Below are positions 1-5,724 of a DNA stretch of 5,795 nt, piece by piece. Below the pieces are notes generated by a model. That model was given only the letters and a program-made list of their open reading frames with translations. It was not told the DNA's origin and did not search any database. The stretch covers positions 1 to 5,795 of the forward strand of contig CAYNWK010000235.1 in NCBI GenBank assembly GCA_964400875.1. Reading direction: 5' to 3'. The translations under genes were made by a program, and so were the position numbers. Numbering within the stretch: the stretch's first letter is position 1; the number at the start of each line of letters is the position of its first letter. This stretch comes from CAYNWK01 sp964400875. Lineage in GTDB: Bacteria > Chloroflexota > Anaerolineae > Anaerolineales > UBA4823.

Positions 1-114
1 CACACACCTATCAGTTCATTGAACACTTACGCTTTCGGTGGGTTGGGGGGGGGGTTTGGGCTGGCTCCCCCTGCCCAAGCACCCCTGCCCTAGGCCACAC
101 CAGGGGAGATTCTC

Positions 115-978
115 GTGCTTATATCTCCGCGCTTTCTCAAATCGACGATCGTTTTGTCCTTCTACTTGGTCCTCATGCTTGTGCTTGGTAGTGGTTGCGC
201 GCCGCCAGGCGGTCTGGCGAACCCTACAAACACCGCACCTCCAGCCACGGACCCCCCACAGCCCAGCAACACACCCGAGCCAACCGATACGCCAGTCCCA
301 ACAGAAACAGCCACGCCCTCTCCAACCATTACACCCGAACCTACCCAAACCAGCACGCCCGATCGTTCCGCCACCGCGGCAATCCAATCCACCCAGACAG
401 TCGAGGCTCTCTTACCCGAGATCGAAGGGAACTTGCAGATGGCTGGCTTATCGACCGATACGGGTAGCCTGCTGTGGACGCAGGGTGATTTCGTGCCCCT
501 CAGGTTGAGCAGCTTCGAAGGCGCAACTTACAGTCCTTTTCTAGGTGAACCACAGGGCTCCGATTTCGCCCTTTATACAGAGATCACCTGGGTGTCCACC
601 AGCGGGTTGGCGGGCTGTGGTTTGATCTTCCGGTCGGAGCCGGACTTCGGGGCGGGCGACCAGTACATCCTGGAAACGATCCGGCTATCCGGCCAGCCGC
701 AATGGGATATTATTTATATTGAGGATGGTGTTTTCGAAAAGAACGTCACCGGAGAAGTGGCGACGAGGGCGATCGATCAAAAACAGGGCGCGACGAACAA
801 GCTGCTGCTGATCGCAGAGGGTGAAAAATTCACGGTGTTCATCAACGATAGGCGAATTGGATCGTACTTCGATTACGTAAAAAGTCGCCTGGAGGGTTTA
901 TTCGCTTTCCTGGCCTACCAGGAATCGGGAGAGACGACCTGCACCTTCGATAACACCTGGGTGTGGTCGCTACAATAA
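115..978 (+). CDS. Secreted lipoprotein with Thr/Pro-rich linker and concanavalin/LamG-like C-terminal domain
   Basis: A 287-residue protein probably anchored on the outer face of the membrane. The GTG start at 115 is chosen because AGGGGAG (102-108) lies 6 bases upstream and because the first 27 residues make a lipoprotein signal: R6 and K9, a hydrophobic stretch (about 11-24), then LGSG before C28, a slightly non-canonical lipobox. The in-frame ATG at 175 would leave almost no signal peptide. Residues 29 to about 88 are a Thr/Pro-rich linker with repeated TPEPT-like units. Residues about 105-287 look like a jelly-roll domain of the concanavalin/LamG/DUF1080 type: an early strand TEITWVS (155-161), GLIFR (169-173), the KFTVFINDRRIGS segment (238-250) resembling the 'vyvNG' strand of that fold, and a closing CTFDNTWVW (276-284). 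C168 and C276 could form a disulfide. This fold often binds glycans, but no ligand can be read here. It is convergent with the next gene. Coding status is near certain; the fold assignment is by pattern only. Confidence 0.88.
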   Translation: MLISPRFLKSTIVLSFYLVLMLVLGSGCAPPGGLANPTNTAPPATDPPQPSNTPEPTDTPVPTETATPSPTITPEPTQTSTPDRSATAAIQSTQTVEALLPEIEGNLQMAGLSTDTGSLLWTQGDFVPLRLSSFEGATYSPFLGEPQGSDFALYTEITWVSTSGLAGCGLIFRSEPDFGAGDQYILETIRLSGQPQWDIIYIEDGVFEKNVTGEVATRAIDQKQGATNKLLLIAEGEKFTVFINDRRIGSYFDYVKSRLEGLFAFLAYQESGETTCTFDNTWVWSLQ

Positions 979-1009
979 GGCGTCGCGGCGGGTGGCCCGA
1001 GGGTAGCGA
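967..1009. terminator. Possible hairpin between convergent genes
   Basis: TCGCTAC (967-973) pairs exactly with GTAGCGA (1003-1009), and the enclosed bases contain a second small stem, CGGG (989-992) with CCCG (996-999). It spans the plus-strand stop codon and most of the 34-base space between the convergent genes, where a shared terminator could sit. There is no T tract on either side, so intrinsic termination is doubtful. Confidence 0.22.
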
Positions 1010-1012
1010 AAA

Positions 1013-1270
1013 CTAAGCGTCCTGCTGTGCTTCCCAAGCCAACAGCCAGGAGTCGTAAGCCTGGGCCCAGTTGTCCTGGTCCACGACCAGCTCTTTGTCC
1101 TGGCCGTCGCGATCTTTGATTAAAAAGGTCCTGGCGTCCTGGCCGTCTTCGACGACTTTCACCGTGCAGTCTACGGGGGTGATCTCCTCGCGCAGGAAGT
1201 GCCAGCCAAAATGGGATTCGCAGGCGGGATCCCAGCAGTTGCAGCTGCGCCGGTCGAGTACGATCTTCAT
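1013..1270 (-). CDS. Small uncharacterised protein with a Cys/His cluster (possible metal site)
   Basis: An 85-residue soluble protein that I do not recognise. The ATG start (complement of 1268-1270) is well supported: AAGGAG (complement of 1277-1282) lies 6 bases upstream. Residues 10-24 hold C10, C12, C17, H20 and H24, a CxC-x4-C-x2-H-x3-H pattern that could bind zinc, iron or another metal; C35 is a further cysteine. Residues about 34-63 look beta-rich (TVKVVEDG, RTFLIKDRDG, KELVVD), and the C-terminus (about 66-83) is rich in Trp, Ala and Gln (W68, W75, W79) and likely helical. There is no signal peptide or membrane segment, so it is probably cytoplasmic. It stands alone on its strand, convergent with the lipoprotein gene and preceded by a repeat-like segment. 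The combination of ribosome binding site, full-length frame and non-random composition makes it a real gene; the metal-binding role is inferred. Confidence 0.82.
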   Translation of the reverse strand: MKIVLDRRSCNCWDPACESHFGWHFLREEITPVDCTVKVVEDGQDARTFLIKDRDGQDKELVVDQDNWAQAYDSWLLAWEAQQDA

Positions 1271-1300
1271 GCTGTGCTCCTTGGTCGTAGGTTCGTCTAC

Positions 1301-1430
1301 AGATTACACAGATTTAGTCGTGGTCATGGCTATCTTGACCATGAATCAGGGGATGCTGGGAACGCGGATGACGCGGATATAAAATAAAAAACCGCGTCCT
1401 TGCACGCATTTTCGCGGGATCTGTGTGACT
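1301..1430. repeat. Repeat-like intergenic segment with inverted ends and central hairpin
   Basis: The outer parts share ACACAGAT (1306-1313) and its inverse ATCTGTGT (1419-1426). Inside are TGGTCA (1321-1326) with TGACCA (1336-1341), overlapped by an alternative pairing of TCATGG (1324-1329) with CCATGA (1339-1344). ACGCGGAT occurs twice in tandem (1362-1369 and 1371-1378). The second copy forms a perfect 7-bp stem, GACGCGG (1370-1376) with CCGCGTC (1392-1398), around a 15-base loop of only A and T. No coding frame is supported. The layered symmetry suggests a small interspersed palindromic element, or a regulatory region for the small gene to the left. Words like ACGCGGAT and ACACAGAT recur, to my recollection, in intergenic repeats of many environmental bacterial genomes, but I cannot check copy number here. 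Confidence 0.4.
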
Positions 1431-1530
1431 ATTACTCTAGCAGGATTTAAACGGAGGTAGTAGGGACGATCGACATCTTTTTATCGGTACATTTGACCCG
1501 ATTTGTCTGAAATGGAAGTTGCGCGTTTCA
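1431..1530. other. Non-coding contig end before the gap
   Basis: About 100 bases of ordinary-looking composition with no supported gene on either strand. Reading frames that run through it on the minus strand depend on the N gap and the homopolymer region and do not resemble a protein. A gene start or end could be hidden in the missing sequence to its right. Confidence 0.5.
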
Positions 1531-1745
1531 AGAGGGGAACCGGGGGTTGGGGGGGGGCGGGCCCCCCCCCACCCCCCCCCGCAACCCCCCAAGCCAAAAA
1601 AAACCCCAAATAAAAAAAGGAGGGGGGGAAACCCCAGCCCCCCGNNNNNNNNNNCTTTTTTTTTTTTTTTGTTTGTTGGTTCTGGGGGGGGGGGGGGGGG
1701 GGTGCGGGGGCGGCCCCCCCCCCCCCCAACCCCCGGACTCTTCCC
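1531..1745. other. Scaffold gap with degenerate, mirrored contig ends
   Basis: Ten Ns (1645-1654) mark a scaffold join. The flanks are dominated by homopolymers: G, C and A runs on the left, and a 15-base T run (1656-1670), a 19-base G run (1684-1702) and a 14-base C run (1714-1727) on the right. Reading toward the gap, the left flank gives CCGGGGGTT plus nine G (1540-1557), then C runs, then A runs. The reverse complement of the right flank (1736 downward) gives the same 18 bases and then the same order of C runs and A runs. Two unrelated contig ends sharing one degenerate sequence points to adapter read-through or low-quality calls, although a true GC-rich inverted repeat cannot be excluded. 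Nothing should be annotated as a gene here. Confidence 0.8.
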
Positions 1746-1751
1746 CATATG

Positions 1752-1777
1752 CGAAAATCCCCTGAAATTAATCAGGG
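1752..1777 (-). terminator. Possible weak terminator overlapping the last stop codon of the operon
   Basis: On the minus strand CCCTGA (complement of 1772-1777) pairs with TCAGGG (complement of 1760-1765) around a 6-base loop, followed by GATTTTCG. The TGA stop codon of the 312-residue protein is inside the upstream stem arm. The stem is only 6 bp and the T run only 4, so termination would be weak. Confidence 0.35.
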
Positions 1778-2710
1778 CTGGGAGAAGACCAGCAGCCAGG
1801 AGCCCCAATAGCGCGAGCCGTCGGCGGCTTCGCACTCGCCCGGGGTCAGGTCAGTGACCGGCAAGCCGCCCGCCGCCAGGCGCACGCTGTAAACTTCTCC
1901 GGGGGTCATGGTGAAATCGGCGTAGCCGGGGCCCAGCTCCGGTTTCAAGCCGGTGAAGAAGCTGTTCTCTCCCGCGGACCAGCTGGCGATGATCTCGACG
2001 CCGGGCACACCTGCTCCGGCGGCGTCTTCGGCTAATACCTGGATCAGGGGCTGGTTCAAGTCCGGCTCGCACAGGAAGCTGCTGTCTTGAAAGACGAAGG
2101 GCGCGCCGGGCGTAGGCGTAGGCGTCCGGGTGGGTAAAGGCGTGCCGGTGGGCAGCGGCGTCCGGGTGGAGGTGGCAGTCGGGCCGCCGGGCGTGCCGGT
2201 AGCGGCCGGGAGGCCCGTAGCGGGAGCGCCCGGAGTTCCCGGCGTCTCAAGCGCCTGGTCGCTGGTTTCTTGCGGTGAAGCGGTAAGTTCCCCGGCGGGC
2301 GGCGCGGTGACAGCCGGGACCGTCGGGGAAGGAGGTAGATCCGTCGGACTGGGTTCGGGACCTACCGGCTCAGGACCCTGGCCTAGCCTGACCGCCAGCA
2401 AGCCCAAAGCCTGCGCCTGGAGGGGGTCGTTCCCTTCTGCCATGGTGCGCTGGGCCTGCTCCGTCAGGGCGCGGGCGATGTCCCCATCCCCCAGCAGGTT
2501 GAGGCGGGCTTCAGCCCGGGCAAGATCGCCATTGGCGAGGTAGGCGGCGGCGATCAACGCCCGGTACTGGTCTTTGAAACCGGCGCGCAGGGAGGCGGGT
2601 GAGGTGTCTACGTACTGCACCGGCGAGATCACCCAGGCATAGACCACGCCCAGGACGACCCCGATGAGAAAACCGGTCAGCAGATACCAGGGCCCGCGTT
2701 CTTCTCTCAC
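1772..2710 (-). CDS. Membrane-anchored protein: signal anchor, helical region, Pro/Thr linker and extracellular beta domain
   Basis: A 312-residue protein with a GTG start (complement of 2708-2710) inside a GTGA overlap with the stop of the upstream gene, which implies translational coupling. R2 and R5 precede one transmembrane helix (about 9-28), predicting N-in topology with the rest outside. Residues 24-75 match residues 21-72 of the upstream protein (29 of 52 identical by hand count), with the shared motif W-V-I-x-P-V-x-Y-V-D-T near 26-36. The following Ala/Leu-rich stretch to about 110 looks helical and TPR-like (AYLANGDLARAEARLNLLGD, 56-75). Residues about 112-203 are a low-complexity Pro/Thr linker. 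Residues about 204-312 look like an Ig- or Cna-B-like sandwich, with PGVEI (236-240), FFTGLKPE (251-258), YADFTMTPGEVYSV (263-276) and a closing WLLVF (305-309). C214 and C293 could form a disulfide. Function is unknown; a cell-surface or envelope role is inferred from architecture. The gene is complete and ends just before the assembly gap. Confidence 0.9.
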   Translation of the reverse strand: MREERGPWYLLTGFLIGVVLGVVYAWVISPVQYVDTSPASLRAGFKDQYRALIAAAYLANGDLARAEARLNLLGDGDIARALTEQAQRTMAEGNDPLQAQALGLLAVRLGQGPEPVGPEPSPTDLPPSPTVPAVTAPPAGELTASPQETSDQALETPGTPGAPATGLPAATGTPGGPTATSTRTPLPTGTPLPTRTPTPTPGAPFVFQDSSFLCEPDLNQPLIQVLAEDAAGAGVPGVEIIASWSAGENSFFTGLKPELGPGYADFTMTPGEVYSVRLAAGGLPVTDLTPGECEAADGSRYWGSWLLVFSQP

Positions 2711-3123
2711 GGCGCTTCCGTCCCGGCCGCCGGGCCGGTGGTTGGTCCAACTCTCGTGTTCACCGGCGGACCGGAGTCAAAGAGCGGGTCCCAGCTTTGC
2801 AGGGCGCTGGCCAGGCGGCTCATCAAATCCAGGTCGGCTTCAGCATAGCCGGGCTGCACCTGGGTGGCGTAGATCATCACCTGCCGCACGATCTCCACCG
2901 GCGGCGTATCTCCCAGCAAGGCCAGCCGGCGCGCAGCCAGGGCAGGGTCCTTTTCGGCGGCGTAGGCCTCGGCGACCATTAAAACGTAATCGGCTTTGTA
3001 ATCCTCGCGCAGGGAGTTGGGCGTCGTGTCAACATATTCGACCGGGTTGATCACCCAGCCGTAGGTCAGCCCTACGGCGATGCCAATTCCTATGGCGATC
3101 AGGAAGAGCAACCAGCGAGACAT
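2707..3123 (-). CDS. Small single-span membrane protein, paralogue of the next gene
   Basis: A 138-residue protein with an ATG start (complement of 3121-3123), 5 bases after the aminotransferase stop; GAGG lies 9 bases upstream of the start. R3 precedes a Gly/Ile-rich transmembrane helix (about 4-24), giving N-in topology with the body outside. The segment from Y21 to D72 (W23-V-I-N-P-V-E-Y-V-D-T near its beginning, LALLGD at its end) is clearly homologous to the following protein. The middle (about 38-110) is Ala/Leu-rich and likely helical, and the tail (about 117-138) is a short Pro/Gly/Thr-rich sequence. It lacks the long linker and beta domain of its partner, so it is either the ancestral short form or a trimmed copy. 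The shared operon and the 4-base overlap suggest the two proteins are made together and may assemble with each other. I do not recognise a named family. Confidence 0.9.
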   Translation of the reverse strand: MSRWLLFLIAIGIGIAVGLTYGWVINPVEYVDTTPNSLREDYKADYVLMVAEAYAAEKDPALAARRLALLGDTPPVEIVRQVMIYATQVQPGYAEADLDLMSRLASALQSWDPLFDSGPPVNTRVGPTTGPAAGTEAP

Positions 3124-3128
3124 GCAGC

Positions 3129-4253
3129 TCAGCCTCGTAAAATCTCACCCAGCGCGGCCAGGAGCAGTACGACGTTCTCCCGCCGGCTGCTGAAGCCCAT
3201 CAACCCGATGCGCCAGATCTGTCCCTTGAGCGGTCCGAACCCCCCGGCGATCTCGATATTGTAGTCGCCCAGCAGCCGGCGCCGGACGGCGGGGTCATCG
3301 ATCGAAGGTGAGAGCCGGGGCGTGGTCAGGGTAGGCAGGCGGTAGGATTCAGGGACCAGCGGCGGCAGGTCCAGGGCCTCCAGCCCGGCCCAGAGCATTT
3401 CGGCGTTGGCACGGTGCCGGGCAAAGCGCGCCTCCAGGCCCTCTTCGGCGACGAGGCGCAAGCCCTCGCGCAGCGCGTAATTCATCGAGATCGGCGCGGT
3501 GTGATGATAAGTGCGCTCATTGCCCCAATAGCGGTCCAGCAAAGACAGGTCGAGATACCAGTTTGCGACCGGCGCAGCCCGGCGGCGCAGCGCCTCCCGC
3601 GCCCGCGGGCTGACGGTGAGCGGCGCCAGCCCTGGCGGGCAGGACAGGCATTTCTGCGAGCCACTGTAGGCGACGTCCACGCCCCAGCGGTCAATCTCCA
3701 CCGGCAAACCGCCCAGGGAGGTCACCGTATCCAGGACGACCAGGGTCCCCTGGCTGTGGGCCGCGTCAGCGATCGCGGCGATATCTGGCTGTAAAGCGCC
3801 GGTAGAGGTCTCGGCGTGCACCAGCGCCAGCAGCTTGTAGGTTTTAGACCGCAGCGCGCCGGCGATCTCAGCCGGATCGAAGACCTCACCCCAGGGTTTC
3901 TCCAGGCGGTCCACCTCTGCCCCGTAGCGCTGGGCCATCGTGCACAGGCGCTCTCCGAAATAGCCGTTGACGGCGATCAGGACGCGGTCTCCCGGTTCGA
4001 TGAAATTGCACAGCGAGGCTTCCATGCCGGCGCTGCCGGTCCCGGAGATGGGAATGGTCAGCTCGTTTTCGGTCTGGAAAAGAAAACGCAGCAGCTCCTG
4101 GACCTCGTTCATCAGCTGCAGAAATTCGGGGTCGAGATGCCCGACGAGGGGGGCGGACATCGCCCGCAAGACCTGGGATGGCGCCGTGCTTGGGCCGGGG
4201 CCCAACAGGATGCGAGGGGAGGGGTTCAAATCTTTGAAACGAGCAGGGTCCAT
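3129..4253 (-). CDS. Class V PLP-dependent aminotransferase, alanine/serine-glyoxylate (serine-pyruvate) type
   Basis: A 374-residue cytoplasmic enzyme, close to the usual length for alanine-glyoxylate and serine-pyruvate aminotransferases. These move an amino group from alanine or serine to glyoxylate or pyruvate through pyridoxal phosphate. Family signatures are present in order: LLGPGPS near 16-22, GHLDPEF (38-44), SGTGSAGMEA (70-79) for phosphate binding, HAETSTG (146-152), D175 in VVLDTVTS as the partner of the PLP ring nitrogen, and SGSQKCL (197-203) with K201 as the Schiff-base lysine. YHHTAPI follows (249-255), then WRIGLMG (347-353), whose R348 should bind the substrate carboxylate. 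The ATG at 4253 has GGAG (complement of 4260-4263) 6 bases upstream. It heads a three-gene run with two membrane proteins that have no obvious metabolic link to it. Which amino donor is used cannot be read from sequence; glycine/serine/glyoxylate metabolism is the likely pathway. Confidence 0.95.
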   Translation of the reverse strand: MDPARFKDLNPSPRILLGPGPSTAPSQVLRAMSAPLVGHLDPEFLQLMNEVQELLRFLFQTENELTIPISGTGSAGMEASLCNFIEPGDRVLIAVNGYFGERLCTMAQRYGAEVDRLEKPWGEVFDPAEIAGALRSKTYKLLALVHAETSTGALQPDIAAIADAAHSQGTLVVLDTVTSLGGLPVEIDRWGVDVAYSGSQKCLSCPPGLAPLTVSPRAREALRRRAAPVANWYLDLSLLDRYWGNERTYHHTAPISMNYALREGLRLVAEEGLEARFARHRANAEMLWAGLEALDLPPLVPESYRLPTLTTPRLSPSIDDPAVRRRLLGDYNIEIAGGFGPLKGQIWRIGLMGFSSRRENVVLLLAALGEILRG

Positions 4254-4270
4254 TTTCAGCTCCGCAGATG

Positions 4271-4300
4271 GTTATAGGAGTTACTGCAGCGATGTGTGAA
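4271..4300 (-). promoter_or_regulatory. Possible sigma-70-type promoter for the aminotransferase operon
   Basis: On the minus strand TTCACA (complement of 4295-4300) and TATAAC (complement of 4271-4276) are 18 bases apart. Transcription would begin near 4264, right at the ribosome binding site, leaving a very short leader of about 10 bases. The match is reasonable but the short leader makes it uncertain. Confidence 0.3.
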
Positions 4301-4303
4301 TTC

Positions 4304-4320
4304 GGGTGAGCAGATCACCC
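4304..4320. promoter_or_regulatory. Short palindrome upstream of the aminotransferase gene, possible operator
   Basis: GGGTGA (4304-4309) and TCACCC (4315-4320) form a perfect inverted repeat with a 5-base spacer. It lies just upstream of the proposed -35 box and about 50 bases from the aminotransferase start, a place where a dimeric activator or repressor could bind. There is no T tract, so a terminator is unlikely. Confidence 0.3.
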
Positions 4321-4465
4321 TCCTAACGGCTGCGTAACTCACGAGCAGTAAGTACGTGAAGTGCAGGTCCGGCAACGCCCTTTATGATACCTGGATTCAT
4401 CCGATTCAGGAACTGTGATCAGATTAAAGGCAAAGTTTATCGCTTCTTGGCGATTGCCTCCACCC

Positions 4466-4522
4466 GAGGTAAGAAATGGGGGGTTCAAGCGCAGTATTAC
4501 CCCGCTTGAACCCCCCGACCTC
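4466..4522 (-). terminator. Strong hairpin downstream of the beta-propeller gene, probable transcription terminator
   Basis: GGGGGGTTCAAGCG (4478-4491) pairs perfectly with CGCTTGAACCCCCC (4503-4516) around an 11-base loop. A second outer stem, GAGGT (4466-4470) with ACCTC (4518-4522), extends it past an asymmetric internal loop. It lies 118 bases beyond the stop of the minus-strand beta-propeller gene and before the aminotransferase operon. On that strand the main stem is followed by ATTTCTT, a weak U-rich tail. The structure is certain as an inverted repeat; its role as a terminator is inferred, and it could instead be a mobile palindromic repeat. Confidence 0.5.
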
Positions 4523-4633
4523 CTAATTTGTAGGTTTGTGGTTGTCCCAAATAGGCAGATGAAATCGCCCAAGGATAGAGGCTCACCGATCGCCTGGACC
4601 TGGGTCAAACATGCCAATTGTCAACCGGCTCGA

Positions 4634-5710
4634 TTAAGGTCTGAGATGGGGATACTGGTCATCGGCAGGGTTTTGAGTCAAGTTGCGCGGATTGCTGCCA
4701 TCTTTATCGACCATGTAGATTTCCCAGTCCCCATCGCGGTTCGTCTGGAAAACGATCTGCAGCGCATCCGGAGACCAGGATGGCGACCAGTTAGCGCCTT
4801 GATTATTCGTCAGGTTGTACAACCCGCTACCGTCGGCATTTATAACATAAATGTCTGAAGAACCATCGCGATCCATGCGAAAGGCAATCTGACCGCCCTC
4901 TGGCGACCAAGACGGCGAATAAACGCTGCCCTCAATATCTGCCAGTCGTTGGATGTTCGCCCCATCCACGGACATGAGGTAGAGGCTGTAAATGCCCGCC
5001 TCCTTATTGTGGTCGGAGACAAAGGCAATCTGCTGCCCATCCGGAGACCAGGCTGGGGCAAAGTCGTCACCCGGGGCATTGGTCAGGCGGGTAGGGTCAG
5101 CGCCATCGGCACCCATTAAATAGATCTCGTTGTTCCCATCACGCCGCGAGGTGAAAGCAATCCGCTGACCATCCGGCGACCAGGCTGGAAAACCCTCATC
5201 GGAGTCTGGCTGCTGGGTCAGGTCGGTTTGACCGCTGCCATCAACATTCATTACGCCCACATAGCTGTGGGTTAGACCAAATCCGGTAAAGACGATCTTT
5301 TGTCCACCCGGCGACCAGGGACCGGCAAAGAAGTTCGCGTCGCCCTGCGCCAACACGGTGAGTTCCCTGCCATCCAGGTTCATCCTGTAGAGGCCGTCAT
5401 ATACGCTCCCACGATTGGAGCTAAACACAAGTTGACCTTCGCCGCCGCCGGGCGGTGTGTTCGTCAGGCCGGGTGAGGGTAGAGGGGTCAGTGTCGCTGC
5501 TTTTGGAGGTATGGTGGTGGATATGGAGGGTGAGGCGATCGGTGTATGCGTCGAGATGGGAGCTGTCTCCGGCGTGACGCTTGCCGGTATCTTGGACGGG
5601 GTGGAAATTGGGCTGCAGGCGACCAATTGCAGCAACACCATCCATGAGCAAATTTGGCTGAAAGTCCTTAGGAGGAGGGAACTGTAAGAACTGCACCCGT
5701 GATGGGACAT
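4634..5710 (-). CDS. Lipoprotein with TolB/PD40-type WD40-like beta-propeller
   Basis: A 358-residue surface lipoprotein. The first ATG (complement of 5708-5710) follows an in-frame TAA 12 bases upstream, so no earlier start exists. Its signal runs to a clean lipobox, LVA before C32, with R15 ahead of the hydrophobic segment (about 20-31). M24 would be too late for a signal peptide. Residues 33 to about 90 are a Ser/Thr/Pro linker. From about 93 on, PD40 repeats follow: WSP triplets at 132, 177, 221, 268 and 312 with 44-47 residue spacing, typically WSPDGQxIAF, then an RDGxxEIY-like turn and an MxxDGxxxxxLT strand. With the first strand QLVFSSNRG (93-101) and the terminal DDQYPHLRP closing the ring, six blades are likely. 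TolB-like propellers mediate protein interactions, but no partner genes (tol or pal) are here, so this is not TolB itself. No ribosome binding site is visible; a TATAAT box lies only 8 bases before the start codon. Confidence 0.93.
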   Translation of the reverse strand: MSHHGCSSYSSLLLRTFSQICSWMVLLQLVACSPISTPSKIPASVTPETAPISTHTPIASPSISTTIPPKAATLTPLPSPGLTNTPPGGGEGQLVFSSNRGSVYDGLYRMNLDGRELTVLAQGDANFFAGPWSPGGQKIVFTGFGLTHSYVGVMNVDGSGQTDLTQQPDSDEGFPAWSPDGQRIAFTSRRDGNNEIYLMGADGADPTRLTNAPGDDFAPAWSPDGQQIAFVSDHNKEAGIYSLYLMSVDGANIQRLADIEGSVYSPSWSPEGGQIAFRMDRDGSSDIYVINADGSGLYNLTNNQGANWSPSWSPDALQIVFQTNRDGDWEIYMVDKDGSNPRNLTQNPADDQYPHLRP

Positions 5711-5718
5711 ACATGTGA

Positions 5719-5724
5719 ATTATA
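5719..5724 (-). promoter_or_regulatory. Consensus -10 box just upstream of the beta-propeller gene
   Basis: The minus strand reads TATAAT here, with no good -35 hexamer at 16-18 bases (TCTGAT at 17). A start of transcription about 7 bases downstream would fall near 5712, almost on the ATG at 5710, implying a leaderless or nearly leaderless mRNA. That fits the absence of a Shine-Dalgarno sequence. Confidence 0.4.

Larger units (their letters stand above)
4254..4633. other. Intergenic region between the beta-propeller gene and the aminotransferase operon
   Basis: About 380 bases without a supported gene. It holds a strong hairpin (4466-4522), a short palindrome (4304-4320) and a possible minus-strand promoter for the aminotransferase (4271-4300), described separately. 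An open frame on the minus strand (4339-4617, 92 codons) has no ribosome binding site, crosses the hairpin and looks like no protein, so it is not called. I see no tRNA fold. Confidence 0.65.

Noticed and set aside
16..508. Overlapping open frames on both strands around the first lipoprotein gene
   Set aside because: Shadows produced by the Pro/Thr-rich linker codons; the lipoprotein frame has the ribosome binding site, signal and domain.
1335..1383. Plus-strand promoter from TTGACC and TATAAA
   Set aside because: The hexamers are 37 bases apart, too far for a sigma-70 promoter, and no gene follows before the gap.
1437..1857. Open frames on both strands running through the N gap
   Set aside because: They consist of Gly/Pro/Lys runs translated from homopolymers and include undefined residues; they are products of unreliable sequence.
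2130..2543. 137-codon plus-strand frame opposite the 312-residue protein
   Set aside because: Gly/Val/Ser-rich antisense of the Pro/Thr linker, with no start signal.
3816..4299. Plus-strand frames opposite the aminotransferase
   Set aside because: Antisense shadows of a clearly identified enzyme in GC-rich DNA.
4478..4516. GGTTCAAGC resembling a tRNA T-loop
   Set aside because: The word is one arm of a perfect hairpin; no acceptor, D or anticodon stems can be drawn around it.
4339..4617. 92-codon open frame on the minus strand between the propeller gene and the aminotransferase
   Set aside because: No ribosome binding site, crosses a 14-bp perfect hairpin, and the translation has no recognisable domain or composition.
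4700..5330. Regularly spaced similar DNA words (CATCCGGAGACCAGG-like) that suggest a repeat array
   Set aside because: They encode the WSPDG motifs of the beta-propeller about every 135 bases; this is protein repeat coding, not CRISPR or satellite DNA.
4634..5710. Naming the propeller gene tolB
   Set aside because: It has a lipobox and linker, lacks the TolB N-terminal domain, and there are no tol or pal neighbours; only the repeat family is shared.
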